This document shows, one piece after another, positions 39,305 through 52,464 of a stretch of DNA of 64,000 bases (the first letter of the stretch is position 1; each line of letters begins with the position of its first letter). The stretch lies in the NCBI GenBank assembly GCA_013397695.1, contig VYZI01000002.1, forward strand, positions 4,184,159 to 4,248,158. The letters run 5' to 3'. This stretch comes from Centropus unirufus. Taxonomy: Eukaryota; Chordata; Aves; Cuculiformes; Centropidae. The notes under the pieces are model-generated. The model saw nothing but the letters and a program-made list of their open reading frames with translations. It was not told the origin of the DNA and did no database searches. The position numbers and the translations under genes are program-made.

Positions 39305-41104
39305 ACCAAGAAAAATCAGACCACTGAGGGATATGTAGGAAACTACTTCTTTTCCCCAAATGAATGAAAGAACATAACTTAAACATAATCCCAGATTGCA
39401 TTTTACAGTGGGGCTGTTTAAGGTGAATTCAATCGCTCCTATTTGGGTTTGTTTTCATACAAAAGCAGCAGTACTGCAATTAGATGGCTAGATCCTTGCA
39501 GACCCACTCAAATAATGTATATGAGCCTGCTGAATGTTTAATTTAAGAAAAGTGTGTTATTGACATATGCAGAAGCTTTTGAACTGGCAGACAGTCTAAA
39601 GATATTTTTTTTTTTGTTCCCTAGCTCAAAAGTGTTATCATGCCTGTTTTGTATCAAACACTCTCATAAGAGTTCATAATGCTGTATAATAGGGCTGGGT
39701 TGAAGTGTTTATAAATTGTTAATGAATAATGTTAACTGACCAAAGTTAATAAAGATTCATTAAAATTCATAAAATGGTTCATGTATATTTCATTGAAAAC
39801 ATAAAATGAGATACATTTCTAAACATGGATGTCTTCTGAAACTGAAAATTAGAAATTTTCAGAAGCATTAATTAGTGGAAAGCTGAAGGATAAGGTTATG
39901 ATGAATGTACAGTTTGAGTTATTTTGAATAACTCTTCTGTATAAGTTCATAAATTATTCAGTACAAACCACTTATGTAGTATTTCTTAAAGGTAAAAGAA
40001 GTGTCCTTTCAGGCTCAGTTGCCCTTTTCTTAAAGCAAAATAACTCTGATACTTTACTGGAACCATGTAACAGGAATAAATTTATTTTTTCCCTCAGGGT
40101 AGGCATCTGTTACTTCCTAAAGTAAAGAAATACTCAAGCAACATATGGTTGAAAGGATTTGGCAGGGTACTGTTTCAGAAGAACTGTACATGAGACTGAA
40201 GAAGGAAACAGGAAATATCAAGTTCAGCCAATAGACTGCCAGCATGTCTTCATCTAAAATTAAACAAGATTTTGAGTAAAGCACTGGCTGAATGAAACTG
40301 GAGTTAAGAGCAATTCTGCTTCTGAAAGCAGAAGAAAGTCAGGTCCTATTAGCTGGGTAACAAAATTTGCTTAGGCTTAACTCTAGTTAAGTTAACATAG
40401 TTGGCCAGCATAGATGGCCTTAGTCAGATATTCAGTTTCATTAAATGAGTGCCTTAGGGGTAGGGGGTAAAGGTTATTCACATGAATAAAAATTTCAGAA
40501 CTGCCCATATCAGACCCAGAAAGGTTACCAAAATAGCACATAAAAGCCAGTGAAAACTAGACATCTACCTCAATATATGAAGTCGACAATTAATTTTGCA
40601 AGTAAGTCACCAACACTAATAAAATGAGGATTTATCTGCCTTAAAAACTGAATGTAATCAGAATAAAAAATGCTAATTAAAACATTTTGCATTTTGAATA
40701 AGCTGGAGTCTTTCTGTTTTAGATTATTTCCAATTACTGTTCATTTTTTACTTTAGGAATAAAGATGGGGAGAATGTCATTGTTATGTTGCCCAGACAAC
40801 TTAATAGAACCTAGGATTCATGGTGAGAATTGTTGAAATGCTATTGAAAAGAGAGACTGGGTTTTTTTTTTTAATTTTTCTCTAGAGCTGTCAATCCTGG
40901 TAGGGAGACATATATTTTCTGTTCTCATTCATTTGTACTCATTGTTGTAAGGGTTACAACATTTGCAATTTCTGTCCTTTTTTAGTTCCATTGCCACTTG
41001 ACTTTGAATGAAGGAAAGAGTAGTTGAAGAGCTGCTTCTTTGTTTTTTCTTCTTTGTGCTTCATTATGGTCAAATCTATTCTGAAAAGGAAAGTGAGATG
41101 CTAA

Positions 41105-41122
41105 ATTTGCATATTAATATGC
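41105..41122. promoter_or_regulatory. Octamer overlapping a 14-base palindrome
   Basis: ATTTGCAT at 41105-41112 is a POU octamer match. It overlaps the perfect palindrome GCATATTAATATGC at 41109-41122, which also fits the GCAT-nn-TAAT arrangement described for POU class III factors, on both strands. Function is not shown by the sequence. Confidence 0.25.
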
Positions 41123-42262
41123 CAGTCTACTGACTGATGATTATCAGGAAAATAGTCATGAGGAAAAAACGTAGACTCTAATGGGATGAAGATACCATTT
41201 TCAAGCAGGTATCAATGAGATGTCATCCACAATGCTCTTCTGCACTCATCTAGCTACTTATAAGTATCAGGTCTCTTCAATAATGCAAGAACTCCTGTGT
41301 TTTCAACCCAAGGCATATTAATAACAATCTCTGACTGTTACTGCTGGGAGGCCCCCCTAGAAAATGTGCCTTTTTACCCCCACGTGGAATTGGCTACATC
41401 ATGGCTTGTGCAGTTGTATTCATGCAATATTGAATGTTTGAGTAGTATCTTCACTCCTCTGTGCTGCAAGGAAGGGAGCTGGCAGGCACTAAAAGGGCTC
41501 ACATCAAGCTGAGTGTCCTCAAGAGAATGGGTGTGCTACAACGAGAAGGGTCAAAAATGTCCTGGTTGTTGAGAGAAAAAAAGCTGTCAGTCAAGATTGC
41601 AGTCAAGCTGCAGGACATATGTGAGGTAAAGGTTTCAGTTAACAGAATAATGGTGTTTTTTGAAATACTTCTAATCAGCAGATTTCAAAGGTACTCAATG
41701 TCTTTATTTTTATGGAAGGTGCAAAGATGTGATCTGAGGCCAATAATGTGAAGCACACAGACCCCAAATTAGAGCATTAGTCCCTCAAATCTCAATTTGC
41801 TTTTTATTTCCTAACCACAATACCTTATTTTGTCTCAGGAAAGCTTAAAGAAGTGTGGTACAATATTTTGGAAGGGTTCCCTGCCTTCCCATGCCGGATA
41901 AGTTGCAGCCTGGAGTGTCTTCAGATTGTATTCTTATGCGTCGTTTGGCTATCTCCTTCCCCAGAGTCACAGTAAATGTTTTCTATTTTCTTTTTTTGGA
42001 GTACACACTTATTTTCTTATGGTTATGACACAGAATTTTGGCTACTGGCTATTAACAGGTTTTAGCTTTTGTTTTGTTTTTGTTTCCATGTATGAATATT
42101 ATCTGTATTTTTATAAAGATTTCATTCTAAGCATTTGACCTGCCACTGAGATAATTGCCTTCATTTGCATATTGAATGACTTGGAAACGTTTGGAAGAAG
42201 AACTGGATGTGTTGTGTTATATTTGGCCTGATATTTAATATGCTCAAGAGCTATGACATTTG

Positions 42263-42270
42263 TCACGTGA
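42263..42270. promoter_or_regulatory. E-box palindrome TCACGTGA
   Basis: A perfect 8-base palindrome with a CACGTG core. With its flanks it reads GTCACGTGAG, one base from the consensus for TFEB/USF-type bHLH-zip factors. Single short sites are weak evidence, and chance is a sufficient explanation. Confidence 0.2.
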
Positions 42271-43872
42271 GCAAAACCGAACTTAAGGGGATGCTTGGGC
42301 TGTAAAGTTCAGACTAGCTCTAGTAGCAAGAACCATGACCTCTAATGACATATACTGTCACGAACATCAGCAAAGAAAAGAATGAGATTTTTTATCTGAC
42401 CTAGCCACATATCTTTTGCATTTTCATTATTTCTAATATTCATTCCAGTAAAGAAGAAGAAAATTTGTTGCCATTTGTGAGTCTTGCCTTTACTTTTAAA
42501 GGTAAGTAAGGTTTACCTTTTGAGATAGGAATTTTTGTGGTTAAAAGTGTGGTTTTGTGTAAATTATCATCTCCTACTCAGGCTCATCATATGGGAAACT
42601 ATACTGCTACAAAGGCCTCCTCAAAACTGTTTTTGAGCAAAAAACAAATGCAAAAGCAAAATGGTAGGGCTAGCATTAGAAACCTCTGTTTCCCCATCCG
42701 GGTGAATTTCTGAGTATTCAGCTTTCATTCTGTTTGAAACAAGCATGCAATTTCTAAGATTTCAGTTTTACTAGCTAAAACCCACCCCTTATCTTCCTTT
42801 TTTGAAGAGAGGCCCCTATCTACTGAGGAATTAATTATGGTAATTCTTATCAATACAGAAATTATTTTCCTTCACTTGGAGCTGGTCAGCATTCAAATCA
42901 CATTCCAGTGATCGCTCTTGGATCCTATACTTGTAGGGGCAAGATAAAGTGAGGAGTAAGGCAATATTTTCAACTTGTGATTTCTCAAGTCATAATTCTG
43001 TGAACCCACTCGAACTGTCCTCTCATATTACAAGTACAGACAGAGCTTGTATCTGAAGCATATCTCTCCACCAGTTACATGATATGTGGAACGCCATGCT
43101 ATTTAGTGTGGAAATCAAGAGTAGAGTGTAGAGAATGAGGCAAATCCTGTATTTTTCTTATGAAAATTGGAGAAGAGTCTACAGAATTGTGTGATATTTG
43201 CACTGATTTCAACATAATCAGAAGGAACTGAAACTTTTTGAAAGGTATTAGATTATCAAGATGATTGATGTGTGTGTGTATAGGAGAGATGTAATTTTTC
43301 TGTTGAATAGTTGGATGTCTTGATATATGACAGAAATAGAGCCCTGGTTTAGTTTTGGCGCAAAATAAAGTATGAAAATGTGAGGTGAGCTGTAAAGACT
43401 GCAGAGGCCAGGATAAAAACCAAGAGCTGTGAAGGAAATATCTGTGAAGGTAATTTTGAAGAGGTTCTTACAAGTTCCTTTATACAGGAAGTTGCATAAA
43501 ATGGCATAAGAAACCTTTGCAGAGCTAACAATCTGCATGTATCCTATACATGTTTCACATCAAGAAGTTTCTCTACTAAAAGCTTGTGCATTCGGTATTG
43601 GATGAAAGGGAGTTTAACTCACTGGAAGGTTTCAGTGAGAACAAAACAAAGTCTAGAGATACAAATTGTAGGTTTCATTTAATGGACTGCTGAGTTATTA
43701 GAGGAGGAAATACATCATGAATGGAACAGTACTAGAGCCAGCTAAGGTACTGTGACAGATACTTCCTGGCCCAAAGAATTTAAATGTGGTACATTTTGCT
43801 GAGTTGTCAGAGAGGCTTAGTGCAAACTTTACTGTCATCACTTATGACCTGAGTGAGCTGATAAGCTAGTAA

Positions 43873-44339
43873 GGGCAACAAAGGTGGTGAAGGGGCTGGA
43901 GAAGTTCTACTGAGAACAAGTCTTATGAGGAGTGAGAACAAGTCTTATGAGAAATGGCTGAGGGAACTGGGGTTGGTTAGCCTGGAGAAGAGGAGGTTGA
44001 GGGGAGACCTTATCCCTGCCTACAACTACCTGAAAGGAGGTTGTGGAGAGGTGAGTGCTGGTCTCTTCTCCCAGGTGACGGGTAATAGGACAAGGGGAAT
44101 GGCCTCAAGCTATGCCAGGGGAGGCATAGGTTGGACATTAGGAAAAAATTTTTATCGAGAGGGTCACCGGGTGCTGGAACAGGCTGCCCAGGGAGATGAT
44201 GGAATCACCATCCCTGGATATATTTAAAAGACGAATACATGAGGTGCTTAGGGATATGGTTTAGTGGTAGACAGGTACGGTTGAACTCGATGATGACAGA
44301 GGTCTTTTCCAACCTGGTGGTTCTGGTAATTCTGTGTGT
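43873..44339 (+). mobile_element. CR1: CR1 LINE, 5'-truncated
   Basis: A sense-strand CR1 3' fragment of the same subfamily as the 5.4 kb copy. ORF2 text is readable from 43925: LRELGLVSLEKRRLRGDL, YNYLKGGCGEV, LFSQVTGNRTRG. A frameshift then occurs near 44096-44105. The LDIRKN, HWNRLP and ESPSL blocks continue in other frames. The 3' UTR (GGTCTTTTCCAACCTGG at 44301-44317) ends with two weak octamers at 44320-44339. The copy has a private 22-base tandem duplication at 43911-43951 (TGAGAACAAGTCTTATGAG twice). Beyond the duplication the sequence is well preserved, so this is one of the younger insertions in the window. Confidence 0.95.
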
Positions 44340-47300
44340 AATGTCTCGGTTTTCCTGAAAGAAGAAATGATTAATATTTGTCTATTACTATTTTTGAAAC
44401 TATGTTCCTTCCACTGAGATTTGGATTAGGTTTCTGCTTTACATAATTTGTTATGAGAATAAAGTTAGAAGACACATACGTCTGAATTAATGTCATCTGT
44501 ACACTCCTCTCATTGCACACCTAAAATGTGATAGCATTTCAGTTATTTTATGTGTATTACAATATGAGACTGAGCACTACTATTAGTTGTCCAGGGAAAT
44601 AGGAAAATGATGATTTTTCTCCTACTATTGCCACATCTTCAAAAAACTGAAAAATTCTGAGTCACATCTGTGATTCTTACACATTTCATCCTTAAATCTT
44701 TTTCAAAGTGTTTTTCATTATGTTCAATTTTAGATGATACTTAAAATTGCAATGTTATCTGCAGTCCCACTAAGTTTCATTTCTTTGAATGATGTAGGCT
44801 CCACTTTTGTTCTAAGTTCTTAATCTTTAGTAAGTTTTTATGTGTCTTCTTTTGCACTGGCTTTTATTCGTGTCTTCAATTTTGAATCATTATTAAAATA
44901 ATGATTTAAAATGTATATATATACCATTTGCTGAAATTAGCTGAAAAAAGTAGGGCTGAGCAGAATAAGTACCTTTGTAGCTGCAGTGTAAGCCATTTCT
45001 TTCTTTTGTTAAAAAAATTATTCTCTCTGCTTTTCCATTCTCTAATTATCTTCAATATGTTTCCCTATCACACTAAAATAATCCTTTGTAGAAAAGCTTT
45101 ATAATTTCTAAAAGAGGACCTTCAAGTAAGTCTTGGTCATCTTTGATTTGCCATTTTTTAGTTTGCTATTTTGGTTTGACTTGGGATAGACTGATGATAC
45201 TCTCTAAGTCAGACACACAAATCATCCTTCGCCAAATAATACATTTATAAATGTTATGCAGTATGAATCCCCCTATGAGTGCTTTCAACATCCAGTTGAC
45301 AATTGGAATCACAGTTACTCTTTTGATCCTTTTTTAATTTTTGAACTATATTAGATGTTGTCTATTCTTCTTGTGCTTCCTCTGTCTATGATGAGCTATC
45401 CATAAGATTTGCCAAAGGCTTTCCTGCTTCCCCTGCTACTTACTTCATAATGATGGGATATTATTCATCTAGATCTAATGTCTCATCATCTTTTATTACA
45501 TCTAGTTGCCAGACTTTATACCATCTTGTAATCATAAAATCTTAGTGCATTTTGCTCTTTTCCTCAGAAATCTCTTCTGCAGTCTCCAGTGTGTGATCTC
45601 CCTTCCTTTGTCTTTCTTCTTCAGCTCTAAGGCAAAGATGCATTTACAATCTGAGTGATATGTATGCTTTGTTTTTTTTATGAATTTCTGACTCACTTTA
45701 CCTCAAACCTTCATCTTAAGATTAAGGGTAATTGAAAATTGGCTAGGGATATTGCTTAAGTGAGAAGTGTTCTTTATTTGTTTACATTTTAGAAAAAATA
45801 TGTTTTCTGTTGGAGTACTACTGTTGAAAATATTACATCTTATTGAAAAATCCCAGGGAACCTCTGTGTTTGAAAATGTCATCTCATAGGGAAGGGGCTA
45901 CGAAATGGTTTAGAAATTAGATTCCATTGCACAAGGAAAGAGGTAAAGGTAAATGATGCATGACTGAAGATGTGGACTGAGAATCAGATTTATCATGAAG
46001 ACATTCATATTCTGTACCTGCCTTGCTGCAGACCTGGAAGAACAAGTCCATCTTCCCTCTCATGTGAAGACTAACTCTTTGTATTGACTTTACATACTAA
46101 GCAAAATAAAGAAATTGTGTTACTAGGTTTACAGCTACTACAGCAGCACAGCTTTTCCTTAGCATTTAAAGGATTGTGGATACCTACAGTGAATAGGAAA
46201 TTTTTAACAAGTACCTATCAACCTTGAAGTAGATGAAGGTCAAAATGCTGAGGATGAACCCTCCCCAGCTGATCCTCCCTTGAAGATGAAGATATTAAAT
46301 TGGAAAGTGTTAGCATATGCAAAATCATGCCAATCTATCTGCAATTTAAAGCAGATAAGTTTTCTAGTGCATCTCTAAACTTGTTCATTGACCGGGTAAG
46401 CACATACTTATGTTCTTGATCCCATTACAAACTTTTCATCCTAAAACAATATTTGCATTTACAAATGTTTATCCATCATCCATGGCTAGAAAAGAAAACT
46501 GATATTAAAAATACGTATATGTATGTAAAACCTTTAGTTCCTTTTTGAGCATGTTGAATTGACTTTGTACCACTTAGCTTTTAGTAGTTTTCATTATATT
46601 ATAATGGTAAAACAAAGCTAAATGCTATTTAGTAGAATTTGACACTGTTAATGAAGCTTTTCATTTTGAAATTTCAATGAAGTCTTTTTTTCTAAAAAAA
46701 AAAAAGAACCCTGCCTTTTCCTTCTTCTGTTGTCATTGACCAGTAGACTTTATTGCAAGATACGAATACTGCATACCTGAGTGGAGCAGATGAACCCAAG
46801 GCAAAAACTTTTAATCTCTACAAAACTTGTACTTCTACACAACATATGCAGAAACACGACTGAATGCATTGGTGCAGGTAATAAAACATTTTCATTCTTA
46901 GCAGAACCTTAAAACATAAAATACATTTATGTGCTCTCTGTGTGTTTAGAGTAACTGTTTCAAGTGTTGGTCTTGTTTTCACTGAAGTTCCTCATCCTTT
47001 AGGTCTTAATATAAAAAAGAGAAAACAAATAACATTTTTAGACTAATAAGGCACTAGCAAAAATAGTTGTTAAAAATGGTGTTTGGCAGTTGTGGGAAAT
47101 AACATATGACACATGGAATTTAATGAGCTAGTCCTGTAATTAAACTAAGTTCAGATGTGACACATAATTTCCTAAGAAGTTGCTACAGTCCCTGGGAGAA
47201 TTCAATAATAGTGAATTTCATACCTACAAAATCACCTCTTCTAGTGGAGGTAGAAACCAACAGGAAAAAAGTCAGGAAACAATGCAAATGTCTTCAGGTA

Positions 47301-50300
47301 CTCTTATTTCTTTTTGTCTTGGCAAAGAATGATTGTAGGTTTTTTTTAATATGTATATTTATTATCTAGAAGCCCTTGAAAGGCTTTTTCTCCAAGTTTT
47401 CTTGCAATATATCTTGCAAGGATGTATGACTCTGTATGATGAAAAAATTCCGATATGTTCCTTGTCATTCACTGTGCATCCTGTTTGCCATCTTTTTTCT
47501 TATTAAGTCCTCTTGATTAAACTATCTTCTTTTGTCTCACCTTTACTTGCATGGAAGTCTGAATCTCCGTAATTAATGTTCCTCTAAGATGCTGATTAAG
47601 CCTCTTCTAAATGAGAAAATTAAGATATATTTGAATTTAGAAGGTGGCTTAGCTGAATATAATCTGTAGCTGCTGAAGCATTCAGCTTTCTACTGGTTCC
47701 TCAGCCCATACAATGGAGTTTCATTCATACATGAGTTGACTGAGAACAGTCTTCAGAAACATCTCCTGAATCTTCAGAGTCATGCTAAAATATTACAAAA
47801 CCACTATATTAAAAAAGGCCTGAAGCACCTGGAATAGGATTTGGATGTCAAAATCCAATACAGTGACTAAGCAAGCAAACAGTGGCTGGCTTCCATGTAA
47901 CTTTTCTAGCTGTATGACTCCTTCTTTGATGGGAAACTCCAGTAGTTAACTGACTTGTTCCACCAAAGGCCAATACATTCCTGAAACTCATCAGAGCAGA
48001 AAGGTTTGATGAGCATGCTCTGAGAACGCCTTATGTGAAACCGGAGCTGGTCTCTAATCACCACTACAATGGAAGTTTTTTGATCGCTTTCTTTTTTTTT
48101 TAGGGCTTCACTCACCATAGAGACACGACTCAGTTTAGTATTTGAAGTGGTTCACCCAAGGACAGTTCTAGAGCTGACATCTTCCTTCCCAGCCTCAGCA
48201 TTACATAAGTCCACAGCGCCTCACTTTTCTAGTGTTTTCTTCCAAGGGTGGTACTAGAGTGTGGGAAAGGTAAGGGTCTGCCCCCCCTCCCTTTCTGGTG
48301 GAGTCATTGTGCAGGAAGAAATACCACATTTGGGAGGTCAGGAGGAGAGAGTGCAAGAGGAAGGTTGGCTGTGTACCAGAAGGCAGGAAATTAATTTCGG
48401 AGAAGGATGTCTAAATGCTTGTTCTCACACCCACATCCGCTTATTCATCTTATACAGAAAGTTGACAATGAGAGAGAAATCTAGGATGCATCTCCTAGGT
48501 GAAGACCCTAACTGCTGTACTAGAGCTGTATGCGTATGCTCCCCCTGGGCCTTCTCTTGTTTCAATATATAGTGGCAAATAGAGGTGCTGCTGCAGGAGA
48601 TACAGAAGAACAGTTCCACTCCCCAAACTGCTGCTGTTATTGGTTAGTGCTAGGGTTTTCCTAGTTCTTGGCATGGTGTACCAGCTATCAGACATTTTTT
48701 TAAAGCAAAGAAAAGCAAAGAAAAGGAGGTGGGAACTGTTTGGGGTTTTTGGTTTTTTTTGCATACATTTTTAAGTGCTACCTGCACTTTAAAAAGAGGT
48801 AAAAAGAAAGCTATCTTAATTCCTTTCAAAGAGGAGTTATTGTTGTCTTAAGAGGCATATTTCAATGAATGAAGGCAGTCAGGGTCTGGAAAGACAAAGC
48901 AGTTCAGGATGCATATTCTGATCTCAGTATTTATTAGTTCTAAATCCTCAGCATATAATTTTATTTTTTTAAAATCAGTCTGGAGTGTGTATACCGCTTA
49001 GGAGACATAGAAAAAGCTGTTCCCGTTTTTGTGTCTCATGCTTGACTTTTCTCATTGACCACTACAGACCAAGCATGCACTGTCAGAAATACTAAGGTCA
49101 CGGGTGCAGACCTGCAATGCAGAGCTGATGTACTTTACTGTGGGTTCAAGACTTCACTTGAGTCAGGAGTCTGGCCTTGGTGCCAAAGTCCTATGCTCTC
49201 AAATCCTTATTGAATTTAGTCTCAAGTGTTTATTACAGCGGCACAAGATAAGTCTGAGGTGGAGGAGAGGTCTGAACACCTACTTTTCATGGTGGTCGGT
49301 GCACCTGATGTATTTAATAGCACCACCATCCTTTTTCTGAAATTATTGCTATTCTGTTCTTCAAGCAATGCATTATATTGCATGGCTCTATTCATCAATG
49401 AGAACTAAATTATTTTTATGAAACAAAATGTGTTTTGCCAGCTATAATTATGTAGAGAACCTAGCAATAAGACTAACGTATATCCACTATTTACCACTGT
49501 TCTTATTTAACATTGTCATTTAGAAGTTGACTGAAATAGAAGCCCCACTAAGATCCTTGATGTTTTCATGAAGAAGTTGTGCCACTTCTCGCACCATGTG
49601 TTCCTCTAGGAATTTTACAGTCACTATTTTTCATTTCCTATTCACCTATGTTATCTCATACAAAAGTTGATTATTTTATGGCCAGCAACATAGAGACTAT
49701 CCAAAGGATCTTTCTAAAGATGAACTATGCTTATTTGCCCTGAAATGTAGCAGCTGGCTTATATGAAACTGTATACTTTTATCACATGACTTGTTGCTTT
49801 ACTCTAAATGTATTCAATAGTATAGAGTTTTCAGTTGTTGAAGTTTTCAGAATAATTAGATTGATTCTGAATCTCGTGTATGTAATGATAATTGTAATGG
49901 CACTATTATTAGAGAAAATTCTTTGGGGTTGATAACTTGGAGGTGATTTCAAAATAGAAACTGTTTATAATTACTATAATGTATTTTTATGTGAAGTATA
50001 TGCTACATGACAAGACTTGAATTTTTCTCATAGTGTGCTTATTTTATTACTGGAGAAGAGGAGATTGTGGTTCAAGAAATTCATCTTACTCTCTGCAGGT
50101 GACATTTCTAATGGTTCTGTTATTGATTCTGGCTTGACATAACCTTTTATTTTCATTGCCAGTACAATACTATTTTCATGCCACTCTGAACTTTGTCACT
50201 ACACACTTGCACAAGAGAGGAAGGACAAAGCAAGTGGAAGATCTATGGGGTTATGTTGACAAGGGGCAATGCAGCAAGAGGACAAAAGATTGTGATAAGG

Positions 50301-51211
50301 TGATAGGATTTCTGTTTCTGGGACATGTTTTTGCTGTTCAGCTGAGCATTTGTAGTCATTCTTTTAATTGACACTCTCATGGCAATTCAGGGACAAGTGG
50401 AAATACTGTCACTTCAGTTATGGGTTAACAAAACAAGTCCAGGGTCTCTGAAATTTAAGTCCTCTGAAGAAGCAAAAGGAGTGATCCCAGACTACAAGAG
50501 AAAGGCCCTTCACAGGAGAGCTCAGAAACTCAGAAGTGGTAGAAAATAGAAGAGAATAAAAATAGGAGAAAATTACTGCCCTTTCATAAGAAAATTTTGA
50601 CTGCTAAAATTTTTCAGTACTAAACCTAGTAAAGATATAGTTTCTCATTTGAAGTAACTCATCAGTTAACAGGATAAAACTTGAGATCCTATCACTTAGC
50701 TATTTAATAAAATAATTATTCTTATCTATTCGAAAAAAAGCCATAAATGTTTTATTTACAAAGATTATAATTATTATTTTTCAGAAGTTCTCTAGGAAAG
50801 TTAAGAAAAGAAGTGGACAGATTAATTGCAGCTTGAAATATAGCACAGGAAATGTCCCTCATTTTGCCCTGAAAATGGTTATTTTCTGAGTAAGATTAAT
50901 GTTGTTGATTAAGACATCATATCTTTCTTTTTGGTTTAAGGTAGAGAGAGATGAAAACTTCTGGTAAAAAACCCAAGGTGTTTTCAGTAGCAATGCCTTA
51001 CAGGGCTGATATGGAGCACTTTGTAAGATGCTTGTTTGTACTGAATGCTGCACATCCAAAACCTATTTTTTTCTGCAGAAATTTCTGACTTCTGGCTGAA
51101 CTGAAACAACAGAATGTTCAGTTGAGCCCTGACAACTTCTCACTGCCTTGTGGGAAGTGGACCTTGCATGGCATGGCTGACACTGTGACTTTTAATCTCA
51201 CTGGGCAGAGA
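44340..51211. other. Unique AT-rich non-coding sequence
   Basis: No gene or dispersed repeat is recognised. Simple features: an A run at 46696-46707; a 10-base AAAGCAAAGA unit repeated about 2.5 times at 48702-48725, followed by GT-rich and T-rich sequence to about 48760; a C run near 48283-48288; and a GC-richer patch at about 48260-48400. Open frames are short and overlap on both strands. Confidence 0.65.
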
Positions 51212-51530
51212 TGCACTGCAAGTTGGAGAAATGGGCCTGCGTGAACCTCATGAGGTTCAACAAGACCAAATGTAAGGTTTTACAAGAGGGTCAGGGCAGT
51301 CCACCTTGGTTTAGACACTAGGAAGAAATTCTTCATGAGTGAGGTGAGGCACTGTAACAAATTGTCCATCGAAGTTATGGGTGCCCCTCCCTGGAAGTGT
51401 TCAAGGCCAGGTTGAATGGGGCCTTGAGCAGTCTGGTCAAGTGGAACGTGTCCCTTGCCCACGGCAGGGATTTGGAACTAGGTGATCTTTAAGGCTCCTT
51501 CCAACCCAGACGCTTTATGTTTCTATGATT
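51212..51530 (+). mobile_element. CR1: CR1 LINE with large internal deletion
   Basis: The left part (51212-51298) corresponds to the ORF2 segment just after the reverse-transcriptase core: the family text W-A-x-x-N-L-M-x-F-N-K-x-K-C-K-V-L is visible as GTGAACCTCATGAGGTTCAA at 51242-51261 and following. At about 51299-51310 it jumps directly to the C-terminal LDxRKKFF-type block (TAGACACTAGGAAGAAATTC) and runs through the 3' UTR to TTCTATGATT at 51521-51530. About 500 bases of the family are missing between the two parts. The 3' UTR is of the 12.4 kb subfamily type. Confidence 0.9.
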
Positions 51531-51548
51531 ATGTTATTACAAGCAAGA

Positions 51549-51605
51549 CGTTAAGCTGGATGGACCTTTGTTCTGATAGTACACATCATACTGTTCTGGT
51601 TATGC
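51549..51605 (+). mobile_element. Fragment of ancient CR1/L3-type LINE 3' end
   Basis: The CTGGATGGACCTTTGTTCTG stretch at 51555-51574 and the partly matching bases after it correspond to the conserved 3'-terminal segment of the ancient LINE family found at 18.6-21.9 kb. It lies 18 bases after the end of the younger CR1, in the same orientation. Only about 50 bases are convincing. The younger CR1 may have landed inside an older copy, but upstream remnants are not clear. Confidence 0.45.
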
Positions 51606-52464
51606 TCTTTCCTCTAGTTCTCCATGAATCCCATCATCACCTCTTTTAGCACCCTAAAGACTCATTATCCACTCCTATCTCATCCTTGCACTCAAAATCT
51701 CCCTTATCTCTGACAGCCCTCCCTAGAATTCCCTAGTGATCTTGTCTTCTCGCCTTTCCTCTCCTTCTGGCCTGTGCCCTCTCTGCTGTCATTGCATAAA
51801 TAAGTAATCCATGTGCCTCCATAGAAGGAGGGGTGCACAAAATATTATTATCAAAGTTCCCTATCCCCACAGTGAGTGAAGCTTACAGGAGCCTTGGATC
51901 CCTTTGCATCATCCTATACGTAATGAAATCAATGGTAATGGCAATCACAAGATTAAGACTACAGATACCTCTCTCTTGATTTACTCTATTTTTGCAAAGC
52001 TTCTGTGAAGTTATACTTCTCCACCAAATTACTTTTTCAAGTAAGAAACACGTCTCAGTTTGGGTAAATTGAGAATAGGTGCCTTTGTCTGGTTCTCCTA
52101 TATACTTGGGAATTCTCAAATCTGCTCATGCAGAATGCTCTCCGCCTACTTTTCCCTGACCTCTATTGTGCAGTCTGAAGCAGAACACACAAAGAGAAAC
52201 CAAGAAAAACATCTCTCAGAACAATGATTTAACCTTGTCAGTTTCCTGAACGGTGATTTGCTCTGTCGCTGTGAGTCCTGATCAGCAAAAATCTTTGTCC
52301 TGTATAAAACTTGCTGGGCCCCCTTTAAACAAAACAAAACCCAACCAAAATACAGAAACGGCAGTCCAAGTTTGCTTTTTGTTTTGTGACAGAGTAGTGT
52401 AAAAAAATTTTGCTCTAATAGTCCATGAAGTTCTGATGAGATAATCACTTGGGTCAAAACATCC
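51606..52464. other. Non-coding sequence, nothing recognised
   Basis: Contains a pyrimidine-rich stretch at about 51600-51790 and an A/C-rich tract at about 52325-52352. No gene, RNA or repeat family is identified. Confidence 0.5.

Larger units (their letters stand above)
24363..43872. other. Long, nearly repeat-free non-coding stretch
   Basis: For about 19.5 kb I see no CR1, LTR or gene. Contents: a CAAAA-rich tract at 24786-24810; an (AT)n run at 30331-30341; imperfect tandem AT-rich units of about 15 bases at 31531-31575; T runs at 31127-31152, 32338-32360, 39604-39616 and 40861-40873; a 13-base tandem of AGAATATTTCT at 32137-32160; a small GC-richer island at 36420-36640; an inverted repeat at 39279-39304; a POU-type palindrome at 41105-41122; an E-box palindrome at 42263-42270; and one splice-bounded open segment at 27978-28138. 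Low transposon load over this length can mark conserved regulatory DNA, but I cannot test conservation. Confidence 0.6.
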
